DNA of 64,000 nucleotides, taken from the NCBI RefSeq assembly GCF_900101595.1, contig NZ_FMYY01000004.1, forward strand, positions 124,001 to 188,000, given 5' to 3'. The translations under genes and the position numbers were made by a program. Each line of letters opens with the position of its first letter. The first letter of the stretch is position 1. Source of the stretch: Paenibacillus sp. cl123 (GTDB taxonomy: Bacteria > Bacillota > Bacilli > Paenibacillales > NBRC-103111). The notes beneath the pieces were generated by a model. The model searched no databases. It had not been told where the DNA came from and saw only the letters and a list, made by a program, of their open reading frames with translations. Positions 16,273 through 25,207 of the stretch are shown one piece after another.

Positions 16273-17059
16273 AACGGGAACGGACAATTTTCTGCATACC
16301 AACCCTTCGCTTTATCTGGCGTTTAACGGGGAGCATGATAACAGCATGGCGCATTTCATACATACGCTCCTAACCGAGTTTCATACCGGTAAAACGGTGC
16401 TGGATGTCGGCTGCGGTCCGGGCCGCGAGGTCGCTTACTTGAATCAAGCCGGATATGAAGCCGTCGGTTTGGATAACTCGGAAGAGATGCTCTCATGGGC
16501 CAGGGGGCATGCTCCCGGATCGCAGTTTGTTTACGGCAATCAGGCCGATTTCTCGCTGCAGCGGCAATTCGATGTCTTGTACTGCGTAGGCAGCACCTTT
16601 TTATACAATTTCACGAATGAAGCGATACTCGCCAGCCTGCAATGTTTTCGGCAGCATCTCCGTGCCGGAGGGTTGCTCTATCTGGATATGCGAAATGCCG
16701 CTTTCTTTCTCACGGAGGAAGGACAGCGATGGCTGAGCGAGGAGCTGACCGAGCAAACGGCAGTCGACGGAATAACGCTCTCGCTACGTACCCGATTCAG
16801 CATCGATCCGGTCAACCAGCTGCTGCTGCGGGATTACTGCTGGACTGTGCCGGGGGAGAAGCCGATCGTCGAGCGTTTGCAGCACCGCTTGCTGTTCCCG
16901 CAAGAGCTGGCCCACTATCTCGCATCGAGCGGTTTCCGGCTGCTTCATCTGTTCGATCAGCCGGCTCCGCATATTGACCGCTATGAGCAGGAACGTCCGC
17001 TTGTGTTCAGTCAGGAGCTGCGGGGAAGACGTATGCAGGTCATTGCACAAGCTGTGTAA
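16262..17059 (+). CDS. class I SAM-dependent methyltransferase
   Basis: This 265-residue methyltransferase has motif I VLDVGCGPGREVAYL near residue 45, the acidic ribose-binding residue in AVGLDNSEEML, and a motif post-I/II region FDVLYCVGSTFLYNF. The start at 16262 is chosen because AAAGGAGG lies about 10 bases upstream at 16248; the frame is also open upstream but only within the preceding gene. The length is typical for small-molecule N- or O-methyltransferases. Inference: it methylates an intermediate of the operon's small molecule. The exact acceptor atom cannot be seen from the sequence. Confidence 0.85.
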   Translation: MKVKTGTDNFLHTNPSLYLAFNGEHDNSMAHFIHTLLTEFHTGKTVLDVGCGPGREVAYLNQAGYEAVGLDNSEEMLSWARGHAPGSQFVYGNQADFSLQRQFDVLYCVGSTFLYNFTNEAILASLQCFRQHLRAGGLLYLDMRNAAFFLTEEGQRWLSEELTEQTAVDGITLSLRTRFSIDPVNQLLLRDYCWTVPGEKPIVERLQHRLLFPQELAHYLASSGFRLLHLFDQPAPHIDRYEQERPLVFSQELRGRRMQVIAQAV

Positions 17060-17108
17060 CCGAAGATCAACTCTATATTTCAACCGTCATGGCAGAGTGG
17101 GGGATATC

Positions 17109-18704
17109 ATGAAAAGAAGTTATTTTGCACTTCTTATAATCGTAATATTTACATTGTTGATCGGCTGCAATAAGACTGAGCAACAAACGGGCAGCACGGC
17201 AAACCAATCCAATTCGCAAGCAGGGAAAAAGAACACGCCGGATGATGCATCCAAGGCGAATAACCAGGAATTGATTGTGGTCGGCCAGGAGATTGCGGCC
17301 AGCCTTGATCCGGTCAAACCGCTCACGTCCAGCTATTTGCGTCTCATCGGAGCCGGGGAGGCACTGTTTAAAGTGAATGCCAAGGGCGGGATTGAACCGG
17401 AGCTGGCGGAAAGCGCAAAAGAGGTAGACCCTACTACATGGGAGATCAAACTTAAAACGGAGCCCCGCTTCTGGAGCGGCAAGAACATCGATGCCGATGC
17501 GGTCATCGCCTCTTTGGAGCGTTCCAGAGCCCTTGATTTGCAGGCATTGCCTTTTCTGAAGGAATTAACGTTCGACAAAGCGGACGATCGGACGATCCTC
17601 GTCAAAACCACACGCGAGCATGTGCCCGTTCCGCTCAATCTTTCCTACTACCAGACCCTTATTCATAATGTGGAAGCGAAGCAAGATGCGGTATCAACGA
17701 TGGACCTGTCCGGAATGTATAAAGTCGTCGAATTTTTTCCGAAGCAGAGGATGGTTCTGGAGCGGAATGAAAGCTACTGGAGAGCAAAGCCTGCGATCCG
17801 GCGGATTGTGTTCGAAGAAATGAAGGACGAACAGACGAGGGTGCTGGCGAGTCTGAGCGGACGCGGCCAAGTCGTCTTAAACATACCGGCAGCAAGTCTG
17901 GCTCAGTTCAAAAGCAATGCCGAAACCACCTTGTCGGCTTCTCCGGCCGCCAACACGCAGACGGTATATCTGAATCTTAGACAACCGCAGCTCGCGGATG
18001 TCAAAGTGAGGCAAGCCTTGTCATGGGCCTTGAACCGGGAAGAGCTTGTCACGCTGGCCGCCGAAGGGCAAAGCTTTCCGGTTGCGACCTGGTTGAGCTC
18101 CAATCCTGCGTACGCGGAAGCGCGAAACGCTATATATGCCAAGCCCGATCCGGCTAAAGCGGGACAGCTCCTGGATGAGGCAGGCTGGAGCCTGGGAACA
18201 GACGGCGTCCGGTATAAGGACGGCAAGCCGCTGACACTGCGTTTGAGGACTTGGGGGGGCGACAAGGCATTGGGCGAAGCGCTGCAAAGCCAGTGGACGC
18301 AAATCGGCGTAAAAACCGAGGTGCAGCACGGGGACTACAGCCTGATCGAGACGGCTCGCGGGTCCGGCGATTGGGATGCCTCCATCGAAGCCTGGAGCAC
18401 ATTTGGCGAAGAGTTTGCCTTGCTGACGGGGCAGTTCTCGCCCAAGGGAAGCGCAAACTACGGCGGTTACGATGATGCGCAAACCAATGAACTGCTGTCG
18501 AAGCTGGAGAAAGCGTCGAGCGACGCGGCGCGACGCGAGCTGGCGCTGCAGATCAATGAGCGGGTGGCGCAGCAAGCACCTGCCATCAGCTTGTTCCCGC
18601 GCCCGCAAATTACCGCGATAAGCAAATCCTTGCAAGGCTTTGAAGCTCATTTTCGCCAGTTCGAAAATGTCGTGAACGCCAATCTCTCTCTGGTTTCGAA
18701 ATAG
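17109..18704 (+). CDS. ABC transporter substrate-binding lipoprotein, nickel/peptide (SBP_bac_5) type
   Basis: This 531-residue lipoprotein has a leader ending in lipobox LLIGC, then a Ser/Asn/Lys-rich linker, then a two-lobed SBP_bac_5 fold (SSYLRLIGAGEALFKV early, VRQALSWALNREELVTLAAEG in the second lobe). NikA, CntA and OppA belong to this family. In systems such as CntA and NikA it binds metal-chelator complexes, not peptides. It is followed 9 bases later by its two permeases and then a fused ATPase, a complete importer. Inference: it captures the metal-loaded form of the product made by the neighbouring enzymes. ATG 17109 is preferred over upstream in-frame starts because it immediately precedes the leader. 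Confidence 0.88.
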   Translation: MKRSYFALLIIVIFTLLIGCNKTEQQTGSTANQSNSQAGKKNTPDDASKANNQELIVVGQEIAASLDPVKPLTSSYLRLIGAGEALFKVNAKGGIEPELAESAKEVDPTTWEIKLKTEPRFWSGKNIDADAVIASLERSRALDLQALPFLKELTFDKADDRTILVKTTREHVPVPLNLSYYQTLIHNVEAKQDAVSTMDLSGMYKVVEFFPKQRMVLERNESYWRAKPAIRRIVFEEMKDEQTRVLASLSGRGQVVLNIPAASLAQFKSNAETTLSASPAANTQTVYLNLRQPQLADVKVRQALSWALNREELVTLAAEGQSFPVATWLSSNPAYAEARNAIYAKPDPAKAGQLLDEAGWSLGTDGVRYKDGKPLTLRLRTWGGDKALGEALQSQWTQIGVKTEVQHGDYSLIETARGSGDWDASIEAWSTFGEEFALLTGQFSPKGSANYGGYDDAQTNELLSKLEKASSDAARRELALQINERVAQQAPAISLFPRPQITAISKSLQGFEAHFRQFENVVNANLSLVSK

Positions 18705-18713
18705 GCTGCGAAC

Positions 18714-19679
18714 ATGGCCAAGTTGTTTTTGCGAAAACTGCTCGGGGCTTTTATCACTTTATTTGGCGCGACGCTTATTTTATTTGTCTTGATTCGTCTC
18801 GCGCCCGGCGATCCGGTCAAATTGCTGCTGGGCTACTCTACAGAGGTCGCGATGAGCAACACGGAAGCCTATGAGCAAAGAGTGACCGAGCTGCGCATGC
18901 AGCTTGGTCTGGATCAGCCTATGGCCGGCCAGTATGCCTCCTGGGTTATGCGTTTGCTGCAAGGCGATCTGGGAACGTCCATTCAGTCGGGCAGAGCGGT
19001 TGGCACGGAAATGGCGGAAAGACTGCCCGCAACGGCCATCCTCTCCGTTTCCGCTCTAACCATTCAAGTTGTGCTGGGATTGTTTTTCGGAACGGTCTCA
19101 GCGCTTAAGGCGGGAAAAGTACAGGATAACGTCATCCGGCTTGCATGCGTGGGGCTCGCCTCTACGCCGGCGTTTGTGCTGGGGTTGGTGTTATTATCGC
19201 TTTTTGCGGTGACCATGCCCCTGTACGAAATTAGCAGCGAGGCCAGTCTGGCGAGATTATGGCTTCCGGCTGTGACGCTGGGCCTGATCGGGGCGCCGCA
19301 ACTCATCCGCATCATCAGAGCTAACCTGTTATCCGAGCTTGGCCAAACGTACGTGCTTTCCGCGTCCTCGAGAGGACTGGATCGCCAGCGCGTCGTAAGA
19401 CATGCCTTGCGGAATGCGCTGCTTCCTGTCGTCACCATGGCCGGCCTTGCGCTGACGGGTCTCATTAGCGGGGCCGTTGTTATCGAAAGTATTTTTTCCT
19501 GGCCGGGGATCGGAAAATATGCGCTTGACAGCATATTGCTGAAAGATTATCCGGTGATTCAAGGTTATGCCTTGGTCATGGTATCGCTGGTCATCCTGAT
19601 TCATTTGCTCGTTGATGTCATGTATGTCTGGATTGATCCCCGCATCCATCGGAGAGGAGAAGCGGATGCCCATGAATAG
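18714..19679 (+). CDS. ABC transporter permease, NikB/OppB type
   Basis: The 321-residue protein has the OppB/NikB layout: a first membrane helix followed by an external loop (RLAPGDPVKLLLGYSTE), then five more helices. The cytoplasmic EAA loop that docks the ATPase is visible as VLSASSRGLDRQRVVRHALRNALLP near residue 215 (split here by position only). The gene lies 9 bases after the binding protein and overlaps the second permease by 14 bases. It forms half of the membrane channel. Confidence 0.92.
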   Translation: MAKLFLRKLLGAFITLFGATLILFVLIRLAPGDPVKLLLGYSTEVAMSNTEAYEQRVTELRMQLGLDQPMAGQYASWVMRLLQGDLGTSIQSGRAVGTEMAERLPATAILSVSALTIQVVLGLFFGTVSALKAGKVQDNVIRLACVGLASTPAFVLGLVLLSLFAVTMPLYEISSEASLARLWLPAVTLGLIGAPQLIRIIRANLLSELGQTYVLSASSRGLDRQRVVRHALRNALLPVVTMAGLALTGLISGAVVIESIFSWPGIGKYALDSILLKDYPVIQGYALVMVSLVILIHLLVDVMYVWIDPRIHRRGEADAHE

Positions 19680-20505
19680 GTTCAACATGAAACGCCCGAT
19701 CAGTCTGATGGCGGGGGTTGTCATTCTTGGTTTGCTGGCGATCGCGATTGCGGGTGCGTCTTGGTTCACGCCGTATGATCCGTTAAAACAGCAAGTATCC
19801 GAACGGCTGGAGAAGCCAAGCGTCCATCATCCGCTTGGGACAGACCGTTTTGGCCGAGATGTTCTCTCCCGCACGCTGCACGGCGGGAAACAGACGATGC
19901 TGGCATCCGTCACCGCGCTGTGCGCCGCGCTTGCCATCGGCCTTGTCGTCGGATTGCTGGCTGGCATGTATCACGGCTCGCTCCTCGACGTTATGTTGAT
20001 GCGGCTTATCGATGTGCTGCTTGCCTTTCCGTTTATGGTGCTGGCTATGCTCATTGCGGCGTTGTTCGGCACAAGCCTTCTCCACCTGCTTATTGCCGTC
20101 GTCTCGGTATGGTGGGTTGCGTTTGCCCGGTTGACGCGAAGCGTTGTATTGCATGCCAAAAACGACGTGTCGTACGCCGCGGCGAAAGTGCTTGGCGCTT
20201 CAAGCGGAGTCATCATGTGGCGGGAGCTTCTTCCCAAAGCGATCAGCCCGGTACTGATTCTGGCGACGTTCGAGCTGGGCAGCTTGATTTTGTCCATTGC
20301 GGCGCTTTCTTTTTTGGGACTGGGCGCGCAGCCGCCGACACCCGAATGGGGCAGCATGCTGGCGGACGGACGCGATCATTTTCTGCAAGCGCCGCATATT
20401 TTGCTCGGACCCGCAGGCTTTATCGTGCTGACCGTACTGGCGTTCAGCTTAATTGGCGAAGGGTTGAGGGACCGGCTGGACCCCTATGAAAAATCAGACA
20501 TGTAG
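19666..20505 (+). CDS. ABC transporter permease, NikC/OppC type
   Basis: The 279-residue partner permease carries the OppC/NikC N-terminal signature (PYDPLKQQVSERL then HPLGTDRFGRDVLSR) and an EAA loop YAAAKVLGASSGVIMWRELLP. The start is taken at 19666, with GGAGAGGAG 6 bases upstream; a frame extending further upstream lies inside the first permease. It completes the heterodimeric channel for the metallophore-type importer. Confidence 0.92.
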   Translation: MPMNRFNMKRPISLMAGVVILGLLAIAIAGASWFTPYDPLKQQVSERLEKPSVHHPLGTDRFGRDVLSRTLHGGKQTMLASVTALCAALAIGLVVGLLAGMYHGSLLDVMLMRLIDVLLAFPFMVLAMLIAALFGTSLLHLLIAVVSVWWVAFARLTRSVVLHAKNDVSYAAAKVLGASSGVIMWRELLPKAISPVLILATFELGSLILSIAALSFLGLGAQPPTPEWGSMLADGRDHFLQAPHILLGPAGFIVLTVLAFSLIGEGLRDRLDPYEKSDM

Positions 20506-20519
20506 GAGGGCGGGAGAAG

Positions 20520-22127
20520 GTGAAGCAAGCAGACAAGGCCATGCTCCGTATTCAGAACCTGCGGGTGGCGTATCAACAAAACCGCCAGTTCGTCAACATC
20601 CTGGATAACCTTTCCTTTGAACTGAAAAAAGGAGAGATTGTCTCCCTGCTGGGGGAAAGCGGTTCAGGGAAATCGACGATTGCCAAGGCATTGACGGGGC
20701 TGCTTCCGCCATCCGCAACGATTGCCGGAGGAACGTTGACTGTCAGCTCCGATACGATCGTCGATTTAGCCGGCAAGCGTGTGCCATGGGAACGAATCCG
20801 GGGAAGAAGGATTGCGATGCTCTATCAGGACGCGCAGCAGGCGCTCAATCCCGTGCTCAAAATCAAAGACCATTTCCGTGAAACTTTGCTTTTTCATCGC
20901 CTTGCCTCGGCGAATGAAGTACAAGATGTCAGCATAAGGCTGCTGAAGTCGCTCAATTTTTCCGATCCGCATGGCGTTTTGGAGCGCTATCCGTTTCAGC
21001 TCAGCGGGGGGATGTGTCAACGGATTTGTCTTGCTCTGGCGCTTTGTCTGAAGCCGGCCGTATTGATTGCGGATGAGCCCACCTCCGCGCTCGATACCGT
21101 AAGTCAGAAGGAAGTGCTTGATTTGTTAAAGCACATGCGGAAGGAACAGGATTTAACGGTTTTGCTGATTACCCATGATATCGCCGTGGCTAATGCGATA
21201 AGCGATCGCGTCATCGTGTTGAACCAAGGCGTTATTGAGGAGGACGGGGAGACGGGGGCCGTACTCACGAAGCCCAAGGCGGCTTACACGCGCGCCCTGC
21301 TTGCCTCCCGTGCGCAAATCGCAGGCGTCGCGCAGGAGCTCGAGCAGCTGCGGCCGCACGAGCCTTTGCTGGAAATTAGCCGGCTGTGGAAAACCTTCCA
21401 TCGGAGCAAGCGGGTACTGCATGAGGTCGATCTGACGCTGCATCAACAGGAAATTCTGGGCATTCTGGGGGAGAGCGGCTGCGGCAAATCGACCTTGGCC
21501 CGGTGTATCGCAGGTCTGGAGTCGCCAAGCGGGGGAACCATTATATTTCGCGGCACATCGATCGGCGGCTTGCGAGGAAAATCGAGACGCGAGCTGTGCA
21601 AGCGAATCCAGCTTGTTTTCCAGGATGCGCGAGCGAGCCTCAATCCGGCCCGCACGGCTCTGGAGCTTGTGCAGGAGCCGCTGCGCTATCATCGCATCGG
21701 AGGGAAGCGGGAACGGGAGGCGCTGGCGAAGGTTTATTTGAGCGAAGTGGGCATCGCCGGAGAGATGCAGCACAGGAGACCGCCGCAGCTAAGCACGGGC
21801 CAATGCCAGCGGATTGCGATTGCCCGGGCGCTCGCGCTGCAGCCGGAAGTACTGATTTGCGACGAAGCGGTGTCTGCTCTGGATATGAGCGTCCAAGCGC
21901 AAATTTTGGCTCTGCTGCACCGTCTTCATCGGCAGTACGGCTTTGCGATCCTGATGATTTCGCATGATATTCGAGTGCTTCGCTCCTTCTGCCATAACAT
22001 TGCTGTCATGAACAAGGGGAGCTTTTGCGAGGTTCGGCAGGCAAGCAGGCTGCTTGAGGAGAGCAAGCAGCCCTATACGCAATTATTATGCCAATGCGCA
22101 GGCGATATGGAAGCCGGATTGGGATGA
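20520..22127 (+). CDS. fused double ATP-binding protein of the ABC importer (NikD-NikE/CntD-CntF type)
   Basis: One 535-residue chain holds two complete ABC domains. The first has Walker A GESGSGKSTIAKALTG, signature LSGGMCQRICLAL and Walker B VLIADEPTSALD. The second has Walker A GESGCGKSTLARCIAG, a changed signature LSTGQCQRIAIARAL, and Walker B VLICDEAVSALD. Most Nik/Opp/Cnt importers make these as two separate proteins; here they are joined. The second signature reads LSTGQ in place of LSGGQ, and its Walker B is followed by DEAVSALD, so the two sites may not be equivalent. Start GTG 20520 follows TAGGAGGG. Confidence 0.92.
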   Translation: MKQADKAMLRIQNLRVAYQQNRQFVNILDNLSFELKKGEIVSLLGESGSGKSTIAKALTGLLPPSATIAGGTLTVSSDTIVDLAGKRVPWERIRGRRIAMLYQDAQQALNPVLKIKDHFRETLLFHRLASANEVQDVSIRLLKSLNFSDPHGVLERYPFQLSGGMCQRICLALALCLKPAVLIADEPTSALDTVSQKEVLDLLKHMRKEQDLTVLLITHDIAVANAISDRVIVLNQGVIEEDGETGAVLTKPKAAYTRALLASRAQIAGVAQELEQLRPHEPLLEISRLWKTFHRSKRVLHEVDLTLHQQEILGILGESGCGKSTLARCIAGLESPSGGTIIFRGTSIGGLRGKSRRELCKRIQLVFQDARASLNPARTALELVQEPLRYHRIGGKREREALAKVYLSEVGIAGEMQHRRPPQLSTGQCQRIAIARALALQPEVLICDEAVSALDMSVQAQILALLHRLHRQYGFAILMISHDIRVLRSFCHNIAVMNKGSFCEVRQASRLLEESKQPYTQLLCQCAGDMEAGLG

Positions 22128-22153
22128 CCCAGGCATACAAGGGAGGAAGCGAT

Positions 22154-23269
22154 ATGATCCAAAGTATTTTGGAAACGATCGGCAACACGCCGCTCATCAC
22201 GATTCCCAATACGAATAAGGCGAATGAAGGCCAAGTATTGCTCAAATACGAACGATTCAACCCGGGAGGCAGCATCAAGGACCGACCGGCCATCTATATC
22301 ATTCAGGAAGCCGAACGAAGAGGATGGCTGAAGCCCGGGGGGACGATTATTGAGTCGTCCAGCGGAAACTTCGGCATCTCGCTTGCTATGATTGGCGCGG
22401 CCAAAGGTTATCGGGTCATTATTTTGGCGGACCCCAAAACAACGAGCGCCAACTTGGCGCTGTTAAAAGGTTTCGGAGCGGAAGTGATCGTTGTAACCGA
22501 ACAAGACGATTCCGGGAGCTATCATAAAACAAGAATTGCGCTCGCGAACAAGCTGGCCAAGGAAATCGAATATGCATACCGTCCTGATCAGTGCTTTAAT
22601 ATGTTGAACAGCGAAGCGCATTTCAAAAGCACGGCCCGCGAAATCCTGGATGCCTGCTCCGGCAATATTGCGGCTTTCATCACGGCGGTCAGCACGGGCG
22701 GCCAATTGGGCGGGATCTCAAGCTATATGAAAACCTATGCGCCGGACGTGCGGATTATCGGCGTGGATGCGGCTGGCTCTACCATTTTTGGCGGTCAAGC
22801 CAAGCCCTATCGTATTCCGGGCATCGGTCTGAGCTGGACGCCGGTCAACCTGCATTTATCGGATATCGACAGCGCCTATCAAATAACGGATCAGCAGGCT
22901 TTCCTCGCCGCTCGTGCGTTTGCCCGGCATGAAGGCATTCTGATGGGGCCGTCGAGCGGAGCTTGCGCTTTGGTCGCTCTCAAAATCGCCCAGGAGCTGG
23001 CGCCGGGAGAACGGGTCGTCTGCATGGTTTCCGACGGAGGGGAGCGTTATATCCAAACGTTGTTTAATGAGGAATGGATGACGGAGCAGGAGTTTGCGAC
23101 CGTCTCCGATACGGAAGAGATTCGCGCTATGGCCCGGCAATTGCAGCCCTGGAGCTTGTGTCCGACCGATGAGGCCAACTACCGGCCGGATTTGATTCAA
23201 AGCTTGGATGTGCCGGAAACTACGCTGAGTATAAATGCGGAGATGAGTAACAGGGCCGTGCACAGGTAA
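22154..23269 (+). CDS. SbnA-like PLP-dependent synthase (2,3-diaminopropionate-precursor type)
   Basis: This 371-residue fold-type II PLP enzyme is of the cysteine synthase superfamily but reads like staphyloferrin B enzyme SbnA more than CysK. It has NPGGSIKDRPAIYII (PLP lysine), ESSSGNFGISLAMI, VSTGGQLGGISSYMK for phosphate binding, VDAAGSTIFGG and IPGIG. SbnA condenses O-phosphoserine with glutamate to give N-(1-amino-1-carboxyl-2-ethyl)-glutamate. Its usual partner, the oxidative enzyme SbnB, is absent from this window. Inference: the condensed aminopolycarboxylate may itself be used as the metal-binding core or ligase substrate. The C-terminal 40 residues beyond the fold look family-specific. 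Start ATG 22154 follows GGGAGGAAG. Confidence 0.85.
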   Translation: MIQSILETIGNTPLITIPNTNKANEGQVLLKYERFNPGGSIKDRPAIYIIQEAERRGWLKPGGTIIESSSGNFGISLAMIGAAKGYRVIILADPKTTSANLALLKGFGAEVIVVTEQDDSGSYHKTRIALANKLAKEIEYAYRPDQCFNMLNSEAHFKSTAREILDACSGNIAAFITAVSTGGQLGGISSYMKTYAPDVRIIGVDAAGSTIFGGQAKPYRIPGIGLSWTPVNLHLSDIDSAYQITDQQAFLAARAFARHEGILMGPSSGACALVALKIAQELAPGERVVCMVSDGGERYIQTLFNEEWMTEQEFATVSDTEEIRAMARQLQPWSLCPTDEANYRPDLIQSLDVPETTLSINAEMSNRAVHR

Positions 23270-23327
23270 TGTGCAACCAAACATCGGATTGAGCCTTGTA
23301 TAAGAGACGAGGCCGGAGGTTGTCGGC

Positions 23328-24512
23328 ATGAAGGGAAATCAAGCTCTTACAGCACCGTTTTTGCGCTTATACGCGCTTGCTTTGCTGTTTTTTAGCGCCA
23401 ATGCCATTTTGAATGTCATTGTGCCTTTGCAAAGTGAATCGCTCGGGGCAAGCAATAGCCAGGTCGGCTTTATTATGGGCGCTTATATGTTCACCTGCAT
23501 GTTTTTTCGGCCATGGGCCGGCCATTTGATTCATAAGCATGGACCTGTCCCCGTGCTTCGCATCCTGTTGATCGTGAACGGCCTGGCTCTTGTCCTATAT
23601 CCGTTTTCGGGATTGGGAGGCTACATGGCCGCTCGGATCATGCAGGGCGTATGCACAGCCTTTTTTTCTATGGCGCTTCAGATGGGAATCATCGATGCCT
23701 TGCCGGAGGAGCAGCGCTCCCAGGGCGTGTCGCTCTATTCCTTGTTTACGTATATGCCGACCGTTATCGGTCCGCTCCTTGCGATCGGGCTATGGGAATG
23801 GGGGGGCATGAACGCTTTCACCATTGCCATGATCGGCCTTGCGCTGGTGACAGGCTTGTTTGGCTACAACGTGCCCATGCACCAGGTCCGGCCGTCAGAA
23901 GACGCGACTGCGGAGCAGAAGGGAGCGCTGCGTCAGCTCTCCGCTCAGCGTCCGCTGCTTGTGTGCAGCGTGCTGATGTTGACCGCTTCTGTTGTATTCG
24001 GGGCGGTCAGCACGTTTATTCCTTTGTACGCCAAGCAGGTTGCCTACGGACAGGCGGGCGTGTATTTGATGATACAGGCGTCCGTTATCGTGGTCAGCCG
24101 GTTTGCTTACAGCAAACGGATTCCTTCCGACGGCAACTGGCATGCCCGGTTTATTGGCGCGGTCTGCCTGTTTGCGGCGCTCGGGACATGGCTGTTGTCG
24201 CTGTCGCAAGCATGGGGGCCAGTCGTTTTCTATGGGGCGGCGGTGCTGATCGGTATGGCGCAAGCGCTTCTGTACCCGACGCTGGTGTCGTACTTGACCT
24301 TTATTTTGCCGAGTTCGTCCCGCAATGTAGGGATCGGATGGTTTATTGCCATGGCCGATCTTGGCGTGTCGATGGGAGGAATGGCGATGGGGCCGTTGGC
24401 GGACCGCTTTTCCTACAGCTTCATGTATGCGGTCAGCGCCGGGTTGGCCGTTATTGCGACTTGTATGGTCATGCTGAACCGCGAAGCAAAAAAACGGACA
24501 AGCGGAGCTTAG
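23328..24512 (+). CDS. major facilitator superfamily transporter, probable exporter
   Basis: The 394-residue protein shows twelve likely membrane helices in two halves, with an MFS loop RPWAGHLIHKHG between helices 2 and 3 and a matching loop MGPLADRFSYSFMY in the second half. Its position after the biosynthetic genes of a metallophore-type operon parallels CntE, the staphylopine exporter. Inference: it exports the finished chelator. RBS GGAGG lies about 10 bases before the ATG; the spacing to the previous gene is 58 bases. Confidence 0.85.
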   Translation: MKGNQALTAPFLRLYALALLFFSANAILNVIVPLQSESLGASNSQVGFIMGAYMFTCMFFRPWAGHLIHKHGPVPVLRILLIVNGLALVLYPFSGLGGYMAARIMQGVCTAFFSMALQMGIIDALPEEQRSQGVSLYSLFTYMPTVIGPLLAIGLWEWGGMNAFTIAMIGLALVTGLFGYNVPMHQVRPSEDATAEQKGALRQLSAQRPLLVCSVLMLTASVVFGAVSTFIPLYAKQVAYGQAGVYLMIQASVIVVSRFAYSKRIPSDGNWHARFIGAVCLFAALGTWLLSLSQAWGPVVFYGAAVLIGMAQALLYPTLVSYLTFILPSSSRNVGIGWFIAMADLGVSMGGMAMGPLADRFSYSFMYAVSAGLAVIATCMVMLNREAKKRTSGA

Positions 24513-24545
24513 TCCGATAATGAAAATGATGGAGGAGTAGGCCGG

Positions 24546-25055
24546 ATGGAGCAAGAAAAGGAAGTTTGCATCTTGTCGGCGGCTGCAAACAAGCGGGAAG
24601 AGATCGCATATTTTGTATTGTCCATGATGAGCGGTTTGTATCCGAAAGGCTCTTATGATGAGCAGCCGGATGATTTGGCTTTTTTCGAAGACGTTTATGT
24701 CCGGCCCGAAAATGCGTGCTTTTTCATAGCTGAAAGCAGGAGCGGCGGATTGATTGGCACCGCAGCGGTCAAACCGTACGATAGACGCTTTCCCGAGGTG
24801 GAATCCGTGATTGGGGCTGGGCTGGTCTGTGAAGCGGCCAGGTTCTATATTCATCCGGATTATCGGCGAAAGGGAGTCGGGAGACAGCTTTTTCAGAAGG
24901 TGGAGCAATTTGCGAGGCGCGCCGGGTATGGAGAAAGCTATTTGCATACATCCACCTATTTGCCGGGCGGTTATCCGTTCTGGTTGTCCTGCGGTTATGT
25001 TGAGCGCTACTGGGAGTCGGATCAGATTGTTCATATGAGCAAAAGATGGCCATAG
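24546..25055 (+). CDS. GNAT family N-acetyltransferase, last gene of the metallophore-type operon
   Basis: This 169-residue GNAT has an acetyl-CoA pyrophosphate loop HPDYRRKGVGRQLFQKVEQ near residue 105 and a typical late strand YPFWLSCGYVERYW. It lies 33 bases after the exporter gene behind a GGAGGAG site, so it is probably co-transcribed. It could acetylate an amine of the chelator, either as a biosynthetic step or for self-protection or modification after import; this is inference. No strong terminator is visible after it. Confidence 0.75.
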   Translation: MEQEKEVCILSAAANKREEIAYFVLSMMSGLYPKGSYDEQPDDLAFFEDVYVRPENACFFIAESRSGGLIGTAAVKPYDRRFPEVESVIGAGLVCEAARFYIHPDYRRKGVGRQLFQKVEQFARRAGYGESYLHTSTYLPGGYPFWLSCGYVERYWESDQIVHMSKRWP

Positions 25056-25207
25056 GTCCGCAATCCGACCGCGCTTTCCGTCTGTCGTCGTCCCCGGTGC
25101 TCCAATCCGTAGCTCCCCCTCCACGAAATTCCCTGCTATAATAGGAGGGCTTCATTTAATCCGGATGAACGGGATTGCTTGGCGGAGGAAGAAAGGGGAC
25201 AGCGGTT

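Noticed and set aside
22154..23269. Calling the PLP enzyme a housekeeping cysteine synthase (CysK)
   Set aside because: Motifs such as NPGGSIKDRPAIYII and VDAAGSTIFGG and the operon context fit SbnA-type synthases better.
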